A stretch of DNA of 64,000 bases from Sciurus carolinensis (taxonomy: Eukaryota; Chordata; Mammalia; Rodentia; Sciuridae): contig NC_062219.1 in the NCBI RefSeq assembly GCF_902686445.1, forward strand, positions 110,609,160 to 110,673,159, given 5' to 3'. Numbering within the stretch: position 1 is the first letter of the stretch; every line of letters begins with the position of its first letter. Shown in pieces: positions 40,790 through 53,479 of the stretch. The position numbers and the translations under genes are program-made. Under the pieces are notes generated by a model. The model saw only the letters and a program-made list of their open reading frames with translations, ran no database searches and was not told the origin of the DNA.

Positions 40790-42840
40790 ACTCTTGATTT
40801 TGCCTGTTGTTTTGAAAGAATACTTCTTTCCCCCCCTGCTCCCATTCAAAGGAAAATTATATGAAATAGAACTTTTCAGAGCTAGAAGAGAATATTTTAG
40901 AAAAGTGATCAATGTCCAGAAAAATACAACTTGCTTGAAGTCATACACAGTGATATGGAATCCAGGATCCTGACCTGATCCAGTACTCTTTTTCATAAAC
41001 CAAGCTGCCTTAGAAGCAAAGAAGAAACAAGCTAAAGAACGGAGACCAAAAGAACAAACTAAGAAAAAGTGGAGAAGTGTAGCTCAGAGTTTGTTACATG
41101 ACCCAGGCTTTCTGACTCTGTTTACTATAACACATCTTTTCTCCAATTACAACTGAACACCCATGACCATCCTGTGTCATCTAAATCTTCATCCCTCTCT
41201 TTACTTTCTGAGAAAAAAAAAAGATCTCTTTTTGTACGTCTATGCTTTACACCCAAAACTTAGTAAAACTTGAGTATTTTAGTTCTGAAACCATTTCCTT
41301 TGCCTTCTTTTACACATTCTCCACAGTTCTTTGTGTTACCAGCACTTATAGAGGTCTCACTGGGAGATGTAAAGTTATTTTTAATGGTAACCTTCTTAGC
41401 AATAGAAATGGTAGTTTCCACAGTCGTACAAAAAGCATTGCTGTTTATTTGCCAATAATACAGTTAAACACGGAATGCATTATTCTTCAAAGAGCACAGT
41501 GACAACTAGCCTACAAACAGACTGTCACGCAATTCCTGGATTCAGGCTCAATTTCCTCAGCATGCAATCCTGTTTCCCACTCATTATTATGGACACACAC
41601 ACAGAGTGTATATAGTGTATATTTTGTGAGATGAGAGAGAAAAAGCACTGACGTAATTAAAAAGTTCAGGGAGCTGTCTCTTGACATTTGCTGCTACAGC
41701 AGCAGAACATTATTCTCAATTTTCCCATTTTTTGTAACAGGAAGAAAATGTTAAAAAGTAATAACCAAGGAAAAAGTCAGCCAGCTCCTACAGCCTGTTC
41801 TTACTGTGCTGAATGACAGAGAAGATCACAGAGAAGAAAAAAAGAAAAAGACAGGAGAAAAAGGGGGAAATTTTCCTTGCTTAAACTGGACCAATTCCAG
41901 CTGGCAAGAAGAGGTGGTTTTCTTAACGCTTGCGAAACCTGATTACTTTTTTAAAGGAATGAAGAAGGAGGAGATGTAAACACAGCCATTAAAACAGATT
42001 TAAGGTACTTAGTTTTAATCTAGTCTAAGGCCTCTCCAATTGTATGCTGCTCTGCAATTCTCTGATTACTAGACATTAATATGGCACAGACGGCACTTGT
42101 CAGTGTCTTCTAGCCAGTGAATGCTGCCGGTTGAGCTCTGTGGTTACCCTCACAGGTCAGGCATGGAGGCAACAGCAGCTTAAGCAATAATGGATGGATG
42201 TCTGTTATGTGCTATGTCTGTCAGAAGTCTGTTTTACTACATTAAAGGACTATTGTGTTTATATCTACACAACAGGTCTTAAACAGATTGTTTAAACATG
42301 ATTAAACAAGAGATGTCTTTGAAACAACCCCCTAATAAAATTCAGATGCGTAAGGAGCTGAAAAATGTAGTCAACGATATAAAAAAATCATTTTTCTCTA
42401 AGCTGCAAGGGTAACATGATATAAACTCCAAAATAAAACAGTTTTTACAAGTTAAACTCAAAGGATTACCTCATATATCAGCACCCTTTTCCAATGGAAT
42501 AGCATTTATCCACCTATCCATCCACCCTTCCTTAATGCTGTTGCACAATTTACTAGCCTTGATAGACAGATAATTGCTTTATTCAGCCCTGTATAATGAA
42601 GGGAGTCTACTGTCTTAATCCTGGTATTCTTATCTTCTGTGAACTCTGAATAAGGAACTGAAAATTCTATCTCTTCATTCCAAAACTACTGAAGTTTACT
42701 CATATTCAGATCTGCTAAAGTGTTCTTACATTCCACTCTGTCACTAAAGGTGCCAAGTATTTTGAGTAGGATCAAGTTATTGTTATATAAAAGGAAATCT
42801 AAAGCAGTGTTAAATAGAGTTAGAAGACAGTGAGTTCTAT

Positions 42841-42883
<43 letters not shown>

Positions 42884-43845
42884 AGGCACAGCAGATAGAA
42901 AAGTGCATTATTTTCAAGCCAAAAGAAGTGGGATGGTGTAGGTTAATATTTTTCAATAAAACTTACAAGTGATTAAAATTAAAACATTTCTGAATTTCAA
43001 AAGCAAAAATGGTGTTAAGTTTTGTGGATTTCTGTTGACTTCATGACAAATTATTTAATCTGTAATGACAGTTTGGTGAAACTGTTTCTTTTGTCCATGA
43101 AAAATATTAAAGTATGCCTTTACCACATATACATATGTATGGATATAAATTTATGTTATCTCTATCATATCCATGTATATGTACAGAGAAGGTGAGTCCA
43201 GTCAAAGATACTGCAATGACACCAATGTGAGTTCCGTGTCTCCTTCCCAGCAATTAGGGATGCTGTCCTCTCAAGGCCCAACATGCTTTACAGTACCTTA
43301 CTTCCATCAAACACTTAATGCCCTCTCTCCACTCAACACACCTTATCTTTACATATGAAGTTCCCATCCTTCAGCCTAATTAGATGTCTTTATTTAAAAG
43401 TGGTACATGCTCATGAATCTATAAATCTCACTGGAAAAAATGGTAATGCAATCTGGAATAGTGGGGTAATCAATGAAAGAACATTATCATTTGATTATCT
43501 CTCTTCTGGGTCCTGTTTCATGAACCTTTCACTGAGAATTTTCTCAGAAATTATGTTCTTTCCACTCACAGGATAGACTTTTCCCAAGAATTAACTGCCC
43601 TGATGGCTTAACAAATCCTATTAAAAAACCTTCAGATCCAATAGTAAAACTCCATTTTATAGAACTGATTATTGCCCAAAATATACTAAGAAAGAGAAGT
43701 GACTGAAAAGAGGCATGGGTTCTACCACTAAGGATAAAGTGTAAACCTCTTGTGTACAGAATTTTGCTTCTGTAAATAACAGAGTACCTAACTTCCAATT
43801 TTAAGAATCACTCATGGTATGGATTCCTTACCCATTACTGTGTGG
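40790..43845. other. Largely unique intron with a possible regulatory block at 41690-42340
   Basis: Only a T39 tract (42844-42882) stands out as simple sequence. 41690-42340 has no recognised repeat and contains TGTGGTTA, a perfect RUNX site, at 42139-42146. Confidence 0.4.
42844..42882. repeat. T39 homopolymer
   Basis: Unbroken T run. No identifiable element adjoins it, so it may be the A tail of a severely truncated minus-strand retroposon. Confidence 0.9.
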
Positions 43846-43846
43846 T

Positions 43847-43865
43847 ACACACACACACACACACA
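43847..43865. repeat. (CA)n microsatellite, short
   Basis: About nine units. Confidence 0.9.
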
Positions 43866-43964
43866 GTGAATTTGATGCAATAGTTTAAAAGACCAAGGCA
43901 ATATGTGACTAAAAAGGAGAATTCTGTATTTAAAGCTGGGCCTGACTATCCAAAGGAAACTTGG

Positions 43965-44130
43965 GAATCTATTCCTACTTTGCTACTAACTTGGTTGTGA
44001 GGCCTTAGGCAAATACTCCATCACCTCTATGACTCAACTTCCTCATCTGTCAAACAAGGATCAAGGTATCTGTATTACATGATGTCATCAATATGAAATT
44101 ATGAGAAGTGAAAAAGTCCTATGCAGGAAA
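43965..44130 (+). mobile_element. MIR SINE
   Basis: 'gtgaggccttaggcaaatac' and 'caacttcctcatctgtcaaa' match MIR core. Confidence 0.75.
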
Positions 44131-44149
44131 AATCACTGCAAATATAATA

Positions 44150-45350
44150 TTCATTTATCCAAAATATTTCCTAAGTCCTTATTATGTACCATGAACTGTG
44201 CTAAAACAGGGGGCTCATAATGTACTGGGGGATGTATCATTAAAATGAATAAGCAAAACAGTTTGATAAACAGTAATAATAAAGGTATGAACAGGCAACC
44301 ACAGAGGATTCAAAATATAAATGCTTAACTTCCAGAGCAGTCAAGAAGAGTTTTCAGAAGAGATGGCATTTGAGGAGACTTAAAGAATCAGTGGAATTCA
44401 GTCAAGCAAATGCAGAAGACACTCCAACCAGAAGGAACAGCAGGTGCAAAGGCGCAGAGATAAGAAAGTACAGAGTGAAGCAATTTGGCATAGCTGGAGC
44501 TCAGTCACAGGGGTGTGGGTGGAAGACAGATGGGCAGCTCAGCTGCTGGAGAGCCTTGTCACTGGGCAACAGTGTCTGAACTTCATCCTGCAAAAAATAG
44601 GAGCCACAGAAGTATTTAAAGCAAGGGTGTGCCTTGAGTTGCTTTACAGTTTAGGAAGATCACTTTGTTTGTGGAGAAGATAGATTGAGAAGGGAGCACA
44701 GTTAGAGGCATGAAAAGAATTAGGAAATTATTTTTATATTATAGGCCAGAAGATAAATACTGAGAGAGAGTGAACAAAGCTTATGCAACCTGAACCAAGA
44801 GATACAAGGGAATACATTTGAGACTTAGAAGTACAGACACTGGTACGGTGGCATAATTAGATGTAAGAAATAAAGCAGAAAGGACAAGACTCGGGTTTCT
44901 GGTTTGGTCAACTGGATGGACTATGGGGCACTCAAAACTGGGAAAACTGAAGGCGTTCACATTTGGGCAGAGAAGTTTGACTGAAATGGAGGTTGGGAAT
45001 CCTAAATGTTGTGCTGGACATGAGTTTGAAGTATGGATTAAAAGACCAAGGCAGTATGTCCATGGGACATAATGCAGGTGCAAATGCCCAGGAAGCAACA
45101 AGAGCTATGTACCTTAGATTCAAGCTGCACTTTTAGTAGTCACAGGAACATGAAGCCAGTGGAGTCAATGAGGACACCAGTAGAATGTGTCTAGAAAGGA
45201 TGGAGAAGAAAGTCTAAAAGGGGACCCAAAGAAGCACAAACATTTATAGGGGACAGACAAAAAGAAAAGAGATTAGCCAGTAAAGAGATTAGGAACGAGG
45301 AGAAAGTGGAGTCATGAAGACCAAGGAGGAGGCAGCATCCTCCTGGAGGA
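44150..45350 (-). mobile_element. L2 LINE, long 3' portion
   Basis: 'ccttattatgtaccatgaac' at the start, then 'aagagatggcatttgaggag', 'agcaggtgcaaaggcgcaga', 'ctgaacttcatcctgcaaaa' and 'tttaggaagatcactttgtt' in L2 order. The right edge is approximate. Confidence 0.78.
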
Positions 45351-46940
45351 CACAAACCGGGAAGCAGTCACTGAAATAGTTCTGAATTTTCTCTCATGCC
45401 ACTTCAAGGGCCCAGGGGAGCTTAGCCAAAGAACCTTCTATTCCAAGGCCAAGGATACAAAAAATTTGGCCACAAGGTTAAAAGGATAACTCTCTTCCAT
45501 TCATTCCATACCCATTCCCCAGGTGATTTTGTTAACACCAATGGCTTTGAGTTCCTATGAGTATCAAAAATGCATCTCTAGTCTTTCCTGAACTTCAAAC
45601 TAATATTCCTAGTTGCTTCCTGGGCATTTTTATAAGAATACCTCTAATGGAGATGTAAGTGTGCACAGTGTTTTCTGGGTTCAATCTTAATCAAGTTATT
45701 TTAAAGGAACAGGAGAAGTACCTGTCCTATAAGCCCTCCCAACTGTGTGGCAATCATCCTTTTCTGAGCCAAGTCATTACTCAGACTGTGGCTTGGGTAC
45801 CTATTTTGCACACATCACAGAGTAAGCAAAATTGTTCTGGTCTAAATATTATGCTGGGAATGCCAAGATCAGAGTCAGCATCAAAGATGAGGGAAAGTAA
45901 CAGAAGTCAAGAAGTGACAGCAAAAATCTAAACTTAACCGTCATTCTGGCATATGGTCTAAGCAAAGCTCCTCCCCAAAGGCTTCTGAATTTCATGGGAC
46001 AGACTATCTGACCACCTCCTGTCTTACCATTTGCTGCTCCAATAAGCTTAAGAGAAATATGGAAACAAAATAGACTCAATCCCTCCTTCTTTTCTACCCT
46101 CCCTCTTTCTACATTCTTACTTCTAATGCCTACCAGAAAGTAACAATTCCTGAAGGATGTATATGAGGATGAAAGAAAAGAATCCATCTGTTATGGATGG
46201 AGATATGGCAGGGATCCAATGCAAATAGTATGAATGATACCATTTGTAGAGCTGCAAACTTAACTAATTAATAAACACATATAAAATGACTTTGAAAAGA
46301 AAGCATGAACATAAATTCTAAAACAATTTAGTCCTTGAAAAAACATGATTATCACCTCTACTGATTTTGTGATGGACTATTTTCTAACTATTCAAAATTA
46401 GGTTCTAGGTTGGTCTATAATTTTATGTACCAGTTCACATTATAAATTTTTATTCCTTAATACTAATCTTAAAACAAACTTTAATGTGTATTAAAGAGAT
46501 TCATTTAATTACGTGAACTATTTTATTCAATTAAATTATATTCAATTGGATACTTACAAGGTACGAGATGTTTCACAATGGTACTGGTGCAGCTCAACAA
46601 CTATAACTAAGATCAACAAGTACAGAACTAAAAAATATAAAGTCATAGAGAAGGTAGCATTTTAATGTAGTACCAAACGCTGGATAGTCTCTAAATTAAT
46701 ATAGAAAAGAGCAAATGATGGATGAGTTAGAAGGAACCACCTGAGCCAAAACACTAAAGTATATGCTATTCCATCCCCATGCCATAACTTCCACCAACAG
46801 ACCTGCCAATGAAGCCAGAGTCAAGACAGAGGTGGGGAAGGGACAATGACAAAAATAAAAGACACACAGTGTTAGTCTTCTGAAAAGTTATAATCTACTT
46901 AGAATTTAATACCCAAATTTTTCAGCCAAGAAGCCCAACT
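45351..46940. other. Unique intron
   Basis: No element recognised. Short open frames (up to 112 codons at 45849-46187 minus) show nothing protein-like that I know. Confidence 0.4.
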
Positions 46941-46944
46941 ACTG

Positions 46945-47250
46945 ACCAAGATTCACTTCAAATTCCTTGTCTTCAGTAAAACCTTCCCTCCACCTCTGAA
47001 TAAAAGTAATCTGAACTTCCATGTCATTTCAGTTGCCATCTCATGTCTTTTCTCATTTTCTATCACTTTCTGTTATACAGTCACTGTCACTGATATTTAT
47101 GATACCCATGGCTTACCTCTCTTAGATTAAATTTCTAGGCCATATGATAGGCCAGAGATAATTAGGTCATCTCTTAATTCCCATAGTTTTAAAGTATATA
47201 TGGTAGGTACCCAATAAGTGTTTGTTGTAAATGAATGATTGAACCAAGAA
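46945..47250 (+). mobile_element. L2 LINE 3' end
   Basis: 'gtcttcagtaaaaccttccc' and the end 'ggtacccaataagtgtttgt' then AATGAATGA. Confidence 0.8.
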
Positions 47251-47985
47251 TGTGTGTCAGTAACTGAAAGAGATTCATATGCTAATTTAAAAAAAAAAAA
47301 TTCTCCCTACAAAAGCACCTCAGTCAACAGGAGAAGTCTTTTCAAGAACTTGCCTTCTTCCTCTAGGATGTGAAATGAAGAGCTGGACTTAATAATGTCT
47401 GTTAAGTACTCTCTGGAAGACATTTCAACTTCCTAGCATTATCAACAGTCAGTCTAAGTTTTACAGACTCTGATAAGACTCCAGGTTTATTAACAAACAT
47501 AAATAAATACTAACTGTTTGCTTTTATTTTTTCTACAGAAAAGACTAAACAGGAAGACTGTTCCTCCCACCCCATCCCCAAAAAAAGAGGTGAAATCTAA
47601 ATGGTTCATTACAATGAACACACAAGACATATTATATAATTAAACACATTCATATAACTTAGAAATATTGTTGATACTATTTAACATATTTACCTTATTT
47701 TTTCTCCAAATATTCCTTAGCCGTTATACAAACTGCACTTTTACTCACTTTACCTATTGCTCTAATATAGCTGTCTCTGGGGCGCACTAGAACTGTGACA
47801 ACTAGCTCAGAGGAAAATTTTATAACCACTGATGCTGACCAGAGGGACAGGGACAGCAAAACCAACTGAATTTGCACTAATGTTTTGGACAGACAGAATG
47901 TCATTATCCTGACCCTAAGCTGTTTTCAGTGTTGACAAATCGTGTTTCACTATATTAACAACAATTTTTCTTTTAAGAACAGTAT
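47251..47985. other. Unique AT-rich intron
   Basis: No element recognised. Confidence 0.45.
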
Positions 47986-47989
47986 CTCT

Positions 47990-48140
47990 TCTGTGTGATT
48001 ACACTACAATGAATCTCAACATCGTGTACATCCACAAGACTGGGATCCTATAGAATAAGATCAACTCAATGTCTTTATAAATATGTCAAAATAGACTATT
48101 GTCATGTATAACTAAAAAGAACAAATAAAAAATCAAAAAA
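47990..48140 (+). mobile_element. A-tailed retroposon 3' end (squirrel-type)
   Basis: 'attacactacaatgaatctc' at the left and 'ttgtcatgtataactaaaaa', 'gaacaaataaaaaatc' at the right. Same family as 19.1 and 55.6 kb. Confidence 0.7.
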
Positions 48141-48762
48141 ACCTAAAAAGTAAACAAGTATGAAGAAAAAAAATATCCCTTGGCCCAGATAAGAATTCAA
48201 ACATTTACACCTGAAGGGGCTAGGCTGCTGCAGCTTAGTCAGTTTCTTTCTGAGTACCTTATACCTAGTGACCATTTGTGAAAAAGGCAAGGAAACATCT
48301 GATTTTCACAACTAAGCTCAGGACAAAAACTTGACATTCATTCTATACATATGTGACTCCTTTCAAGAACTCCTGACTCAGAATTTCAGAGGGAAGTGGC
48401 CCTGCAATAACATCTCTTCTGAGACTAGTGCCATATGGTTTTAACAGAGGTTTATTTCCTGAACCCAAAGAGGGCTGCTGATTCTCAATCCAAGGAAAAT
48501 AATTATGCAGACAATTTCACTCTATTGCTTTCAGTGAAATCCATTCTGTGTGGTCCACACATGCCCACTGACACCTTCAAAGAGACATTAAGCCATTTTT
48601 ATGTACCATACCCTCAATGGATGGAATGCAAGGTAAATTTCCTTGAAGATTAGCACCTGTCGTCATGCATAAGGCACCACCAGCCCCCACATTTGAATAC
48701 CACATGTTAATTCTCTGAGTGGGTCAAGGAAAAGGAAAGAAATGAACAGGACTTCCAAGCAA

Positions 48763-48803
<41 letters not shown>
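48763..48803. repeat. (CA)n microsatellite
   Basis: About 20 uninterrupted units. Confidence 0.97.
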
Positions 48804-48804
<1 letters not shown>

Positions 48805-49251
48805 CCGGAAATACTGCATCTCCCAAAGTCAACAGTCCTGCTGGGAAATTACTTCAGACACAATTGGCAGGTGGGAGGACTTCGAGGAGGGTGGAGATGG
48901 GGGAATGGGGAACCACTCCCTTGTGTAAATTCTAGCAACATTCAACTGCTAACCTTAAAATAATCAAGAGAATAGGAAAATAAAATCCCTTCTGCACAAA
49001 GACTGAACAACACAAATGCTGTAAAAATAGAGATTTAAACCAAAGAATACAACTATTAAACAGTGCTTTCAAAGAAGACCACCCTTTAAGCCTAAGAGTG
49101 TTCCCTTAAGAACAGAACAGGCTAACTCATGCCAGGTTGCACCTGAATCTGAATTTTATTATACTAGTTGGCTATGAAATGAACTCGTTCTCCCCCTCTA
49201 GGCTATTAAATATCATCAAGCTTGAAAATGAACTGGTGAAAACTGTTTTGA

Positions 49252-49276
49252 TTTTTTTTTTTTTTTTTTTTTTTTT
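49252..49276. repeat. T25 homopolymer
   Basis: Unbroken T run; (CCCA)4-5 follows at about 49349-49364. Confidence 0.9.
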
Positions 49277-50067
49277 ATCTTGCCAACAGTCTTGGTGCAC
49301 TGCAGAATGATCCTCTTTTCTTCCTGTAAGATCTCTGCCCTCTAATACCCACCCACCCACCCACTTCTCTTTGAATCAACACAGAAACCACCAGGCGGGG
49401 GAAAATAAAGGTTCTCTAGAGATTCACAGGAGTTTCACTAACTTGAACTAAAATCAGAAGTATTCTTAAAAGAGAGAGAAAGATGGAGAGATAAAAGCAA
49501 AGACTGTAAGGAAAGCAGTGTCCAGGTCTACAAGGTCAGAGCAGGAACCAGATACAAACCCACACAGGATTAACCCCAAGGCAGGCCAAGGGCTGCTCCA
49601 GGGCTGTTTTCTTTAGACTGCCTGAAATGTCTTGCCAAGAAACAGACAGATGCTGCTGAAAGAGTGTCTTCCCCAGCTGGGCATCTGGGTTCTGTGACAG
49701 ACAACCCTGCTCCTGTGCGTGTGTGGCCTATGGAACACATCAAAAGCTTGGGAGGGAAGGCTTGGCAGATTGGGAGAAAACTTAAGGATGTTCTTTCAGG
49801 GTGAGAAGGGAATGTGATTCCAACGTCATACATATCTGACTGAAATTTTCCCTTTGTTGCCCACATCCAGACTTAAATTTTGTTTCTCACTTTTGCTGTT
49901 TCTGATGCCTACATACTAACTGAATAGAGAAATTCCTCTGCTCACTTTCATTTCCAGTAATACTTTTATATCTAGTTTTTACACCAGCCAACAGCAAGGC
50001 ATTTTTATTTTTAATAATTCAGGGAATGTTTAAATAAAAACACTGAAACTGAAAGTCTTGAAATTTC

Positions 50068-50260
50068 TTTTTGGTACTGGGGACTGAACCCAGGGGAGCT
50101 TAACCACTGAGCCACATTCCCAGCCCTATTTATTTTTTATTTTGAGACAGAGTCTTGCTAAGCTGCTTAGGGCCTCACTAAGTTGCTAAGGCTGGCTTTG
50201 AACTCGCAATCCTCCTTCCTCAGTCTCCCAAACCACTGAGATTAGAAGCGTGTACTACCT
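50068..50260 (-). mobile_element. B1-dID dimeric SINE
   Basis: ID-like half complement 'ggggactgaacccaggggag', spacer 'tttattttgagacagagtct', B1 half truncated at its 5' end. Flanks AAATTTCTT / GAAGTTTCTT suggest an imperfect target-site duplication. Confidence 0.9.
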
Positions 50261-50509
50261 GAAGTTTCTTAAAAGACAGAAACAACTGGAAATGGCCTAA
50301 CCATGCATGAGAACTATGTAGCCAAGCAAGTGTTGGTTGAATTTTCTTAAATTAAAAAAAGAAAATTCTACTTACCTTCACTTATCATATTTATTTTTTT
50401 AAAATGTTAGCAGAAACGAAGTTTAACTTCAATAGTGTATAGGCTAAAGTGATGGAACACAAACAGAGCTCTGTTAGAGAAAGAAAAGCAGCCTCTACTG
50501 TGTGCCCTT

Positions 50510-50625
50510 CAAAGTAAAGATTCACTTTACGCCATGTACAGACAGAGAAACAACATGTATCCCATTTGTTTACAATTAAAAAAAAAATGATAAATGGAAA
50601 AAAAAAAAAACAAAGTAAAGATTCA
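50510..50625 (+). mobile_element. 5'-truncated retroposon 3' end with 15-bp target-site duplication
   Basis: CAAAGTAAAGATTCA at 50510-50524 and 50611-50625 is exact. The 86-bp insert carries 'gagaaacaacatgtatccca', 'tttgtttacaattaaaaaaa' and an A tail. The same insert family recurs at 55.3 and 56.9 kb. Probably the end of a squirrel-lineage L1. Confidence 0.88.
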
Positions 50626-50752
50626 GAGTTCAACAGAGAAAAGGAGAGTATGACTGGAAAACTATCCATTAATAATGAATACCTAGCTTCCAATCTTAAT
50701 GAAATAAAAGAACATCACTTTCTTGACTATTTTACCTAACTTAAATAGTTTT

Positions 50753-50845
50753 GGGGGTTAGGGGTGTAGCTCAGTGGTAGAGCACTTGCTTAGCATGCAC
50801 AAGGTCCTGCGTGAATCCCCAGCACCACAAGAAAAGTTTAAAAAT
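50753..50845 (+). mobile_element. ID-type SINE (short-tail type)
   Basis: GGGGGTTAGGGGTGTAGCTC with A box, a diverged B box and 'ccccagcaccacaagaaaag'. Confidence 0.88.
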
Positions 50846-50885
50846 CACTTTAAAGATGCCAAGGACAAGGTGTATAGGTCTGCAT

Positions 50886-50903
50886 GGGGCGGGGGGGGGG
50901 GGG
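50886..50903. repeat. G-rich tract (G4 C G13)
   Basis: GGGGC followed by 13 G. C-rich on the RUNX2 transcript. Confidence 0.9.
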
Positions 50904-51471
50904 ATGTATAAAACACTGGTTTTTAGGAATTTAAAAACAGAAATTCTCTGATTTGTATACATAAATGTCACCCACACTCTAGGACTTTGTAAGGAAGCCA
51001 CACATATTTCTTACAACCAGAAACTCTTCTCTGTTCTGTACCTGCTTTTTGATATAACAGATCTGGTGATGTTGAGGAAAAGGAACCACTACACCAAATT
51101 TAAAAGTTAGGCACTTTTGCGAAAAACAATGAAAGGAAATGTAGTAGTAACCTCTACTAATCTCCCACCCTGCTCCCTTCCCCAAGTGTCTGTGTTTGTT
51201 AAGATGGTTCCTCGGGTGATTTTCTTTTGCCCTTGGTTCTAACTGAAAAGCTATAGCACGATGTTTACCAGAATACCATTATTTTATAAACTTTTGTTAA
51301 ATCTCAGATTTGGGGACTTGAATTCACCAAAGTCTACAAAATTTCCCTAGGACAGGGTGCTAGAGGGAGTGGGTTTAAATGAATCAGTTCCAAGGAAACT
51401 TTCTGCCCTCCCAAAAGCCACAGGATCCACCAGGGTCTTGAGCTAACAAACATTAAGAACCACAGAATGTA

Positions 51472-51910
51472 CAAGCTGAGCATCTCTAATCTGAATATCT
51501 TAAATCTAAAATCCCCCAGAAATTCAAAACTTTTTCAGTGCCCACACAATACTCAAAAGTTTCAGATTTTGGAGTGTTTCATATTTTTAGAATGGGAATG
51601 TTTGACTGGTAAAGCATGCACAAAATATTTCAAAATCCAGCAGGCATGGTGGCTCACACCTGTAATTCCAGTATCCTAGGAGACTAAGGCAGGAGGATGA
51701 TAGGTTCAAAGCCAGTCTCAGCAACTCAATGATGCTGTAAGCAACTTAGTGAGACCCTGTCTCAAAATAAAAAATAATTTTTCTTTTTAAAAATGGCTGG
51801 CGATGTGGCTTCAATCTGTGATACCAAAAAAAAAAAAAAAAAAAAAAAAAATCCAAATTCCAAAATCTGAAATGCTGCTGGTCCTAAGTTTTTCAAATAA
51901 AGGACACTGA
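51472..51910 (+). mobile_element. MER2/Tigger-type DNA transposon relic, split by B1-dID
   Basis: 'gagcatctctaatctgaata' and 'attcaaaactttttcagtgc' on the left; 'ttccaaaatctgaaatgctg' and 'ctggtcctaagtttttcaaa' on the right match the MER2 ends. Preceded by TA. Confidence 0.78.
51640..51851 (+). mobile_element. B1-dID dimeric SINE nested in MER2
   Basis: B1 half from 'caggcatggtggctcacacc' through 'gtgagaccctgtctcaaaat', then a shortened ID-like half and a pure A tail. AAAATCCA-like words flank it. Confidence 0.92.
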
Positions 51911-53330
51911 CATGCATTACAGAGGGAAACAGGCCAGGAAGTAAGAATTTTAATGTCCAACCACACTGCTGCAGAAAACAGTTTCTGGATTCAAGGGAAA
52001 AATTCATACAGACTCAGAAGTATTTCAAGTAGCAGAGAAGAGAAAAGACAATTTGATTAAAAGACAATCTTAGACTCAGAAAGGGACCAAAATCATTGTG
52101 AACCCCCAAATCTGTGGTACTCTTGTCGGTATCACTTGCATGACAAACACATATACTTCTTTACAATCTCCTCCAGAAGGTATTTACAAATTTCCTGGCT
52201 CTATGTAAAATCCTTGAAGGCAGAATATATCTTTGTGCTCTATTGGGACTCAAACTATAAGAAGAGCTGGTTTTTAATTGAGTGAATCATCTAGACTCTG
52301 GGTTTTTTCCTACCAAACTGGGGTCTGGGCTCAAATTCATCTGAGGCAAGAGAGAGAAGGAAAGTAATGAAAATTAACCATGCCATTAGGCCATATCACT
52401 TTTTTGGATCACCTTACATGGTCTCTATGTTCAAAGACAAATACTTCCTAACTCAGAAAAAAATTATAAACAAAGAGTTGTTAAATTTCTCATCATAAAC
52501 AGTATCAGGGCTTTTGTTGACCAGCATCTATCGTTAAACTATTTAATACATGAAAACACAGCCATGTAAACTACGCACTGCCAGAGTACTGCAGTTGCAC
52601 TGAAAGAAAAAATAATATCTACTTTTCCACTGACAATGGTAGTGTGCAGTAGCTTAAATGTGTTTTTCATTGTCGGAAGGGTCTGATTTCTTTCATACGG
52701 ATATTGTTAGGAGGCTAAGGATTGGTGATGGAGTTAAGATGACAGAAAATGAAGCCATGGCAGGAAAGACTGTACAAATGCTTCATGCTTCTCTGGTTAG
52801 AGATGAAAGGTGGGTGGAGTGGGCACTGGGTCGTCCTAGCTCATGTCACTGGAAAAGGATGCTCAAAAAAGTTGAAAGCTTTCAGTTCTTGGAAATTTTG
52901 CTTACTCTTTTGACTGTATGTGTTAGAAGATCTTGAGGGAATTACCCATAGTGGTTTTGAGGTTTCTGAATAAAAGGGGAAAATAGGGGAATTACAAGGG
53001 CATCCTGACTTCAAAGGCGATTTTATCCGCACATTTCAGAACTGAATGAAAAAAAATGACACCTGTATCCACATTTTCTCTAAAATACTTGAATGTTGGT
53101 TTAATTTTGATCCAAACTCTTGCTATAGGTAGAAAATTATCTTATCTTTAATAATAATTCCAATGAATATATATTTATAAATATATATATGTGCAGACCA
53201 AACCATAAACCTACGGATTTTTTGTTTCCTTTTCTTATAACTTGTACTATTAGGAAAAAAAAAAGAAATTAATGACATGAGAATAAAATGTAAATATCAT
53301 AAAAACAAAAGTTTTAAATGCTAAAATTGG
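51911..53330. other. Mostly unique intron
   Basis: A weak L2-like scrap at 52180-52290. AT dinucleotide-rich text at 53165-53190. Nothing else recognised. Confidence 0.4.
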
Positions 53331-53336
53331 AACCAA

Positions 53337-53448
53337 TCTTTCCTTGTTTTTTTTTTGGGGGGTGCTGGGGATTGAACCCAGGGACTTGTGCTTACAAGGC
53401 AAGCACTCTACCGACTGAGCTATCTCCCCAGCCCTCTTTCCTTGTTTT
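53337..53448 (-). mobile_element. Young ID SINE with 14-bp target-site duplication
   Basis: Core 53351-53434, reverse complement GGGCTGGGGAGATAGCTCAG with intact A and B boxes. TCTTTCCTTGTTTT stands at 53337-53350 and 53435-53448. Confidence 0.95.
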
Positions 53449-53479
53449 CTACAAATATTCTTTTCATAATATCTATTCA

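Larger units (their letters stand above)
48141..50050. other. Intron with simple repeats only
   Basis: Contains a CA microsatellite, T25 and a short CCCA run listed separately. Otherwise nothing recognised. Confidence 0.4.

Noticed and set aside
40653..40973. 106-codon open frame, plus strand
   Set aside because: Its first part is antisense B1 sequence; no gene.
44781..45101. 106-codon open frame, minus strand
   Set aside because: Lies in a diverged L2 relic and has no reverse-transcriptase motifs.
45849..46187. 112-codon open frame, minus strand
   Set aside because: Low-complexity hydrophobic and Ser-rich translation without family similarity; expected by chance in 64 kb.
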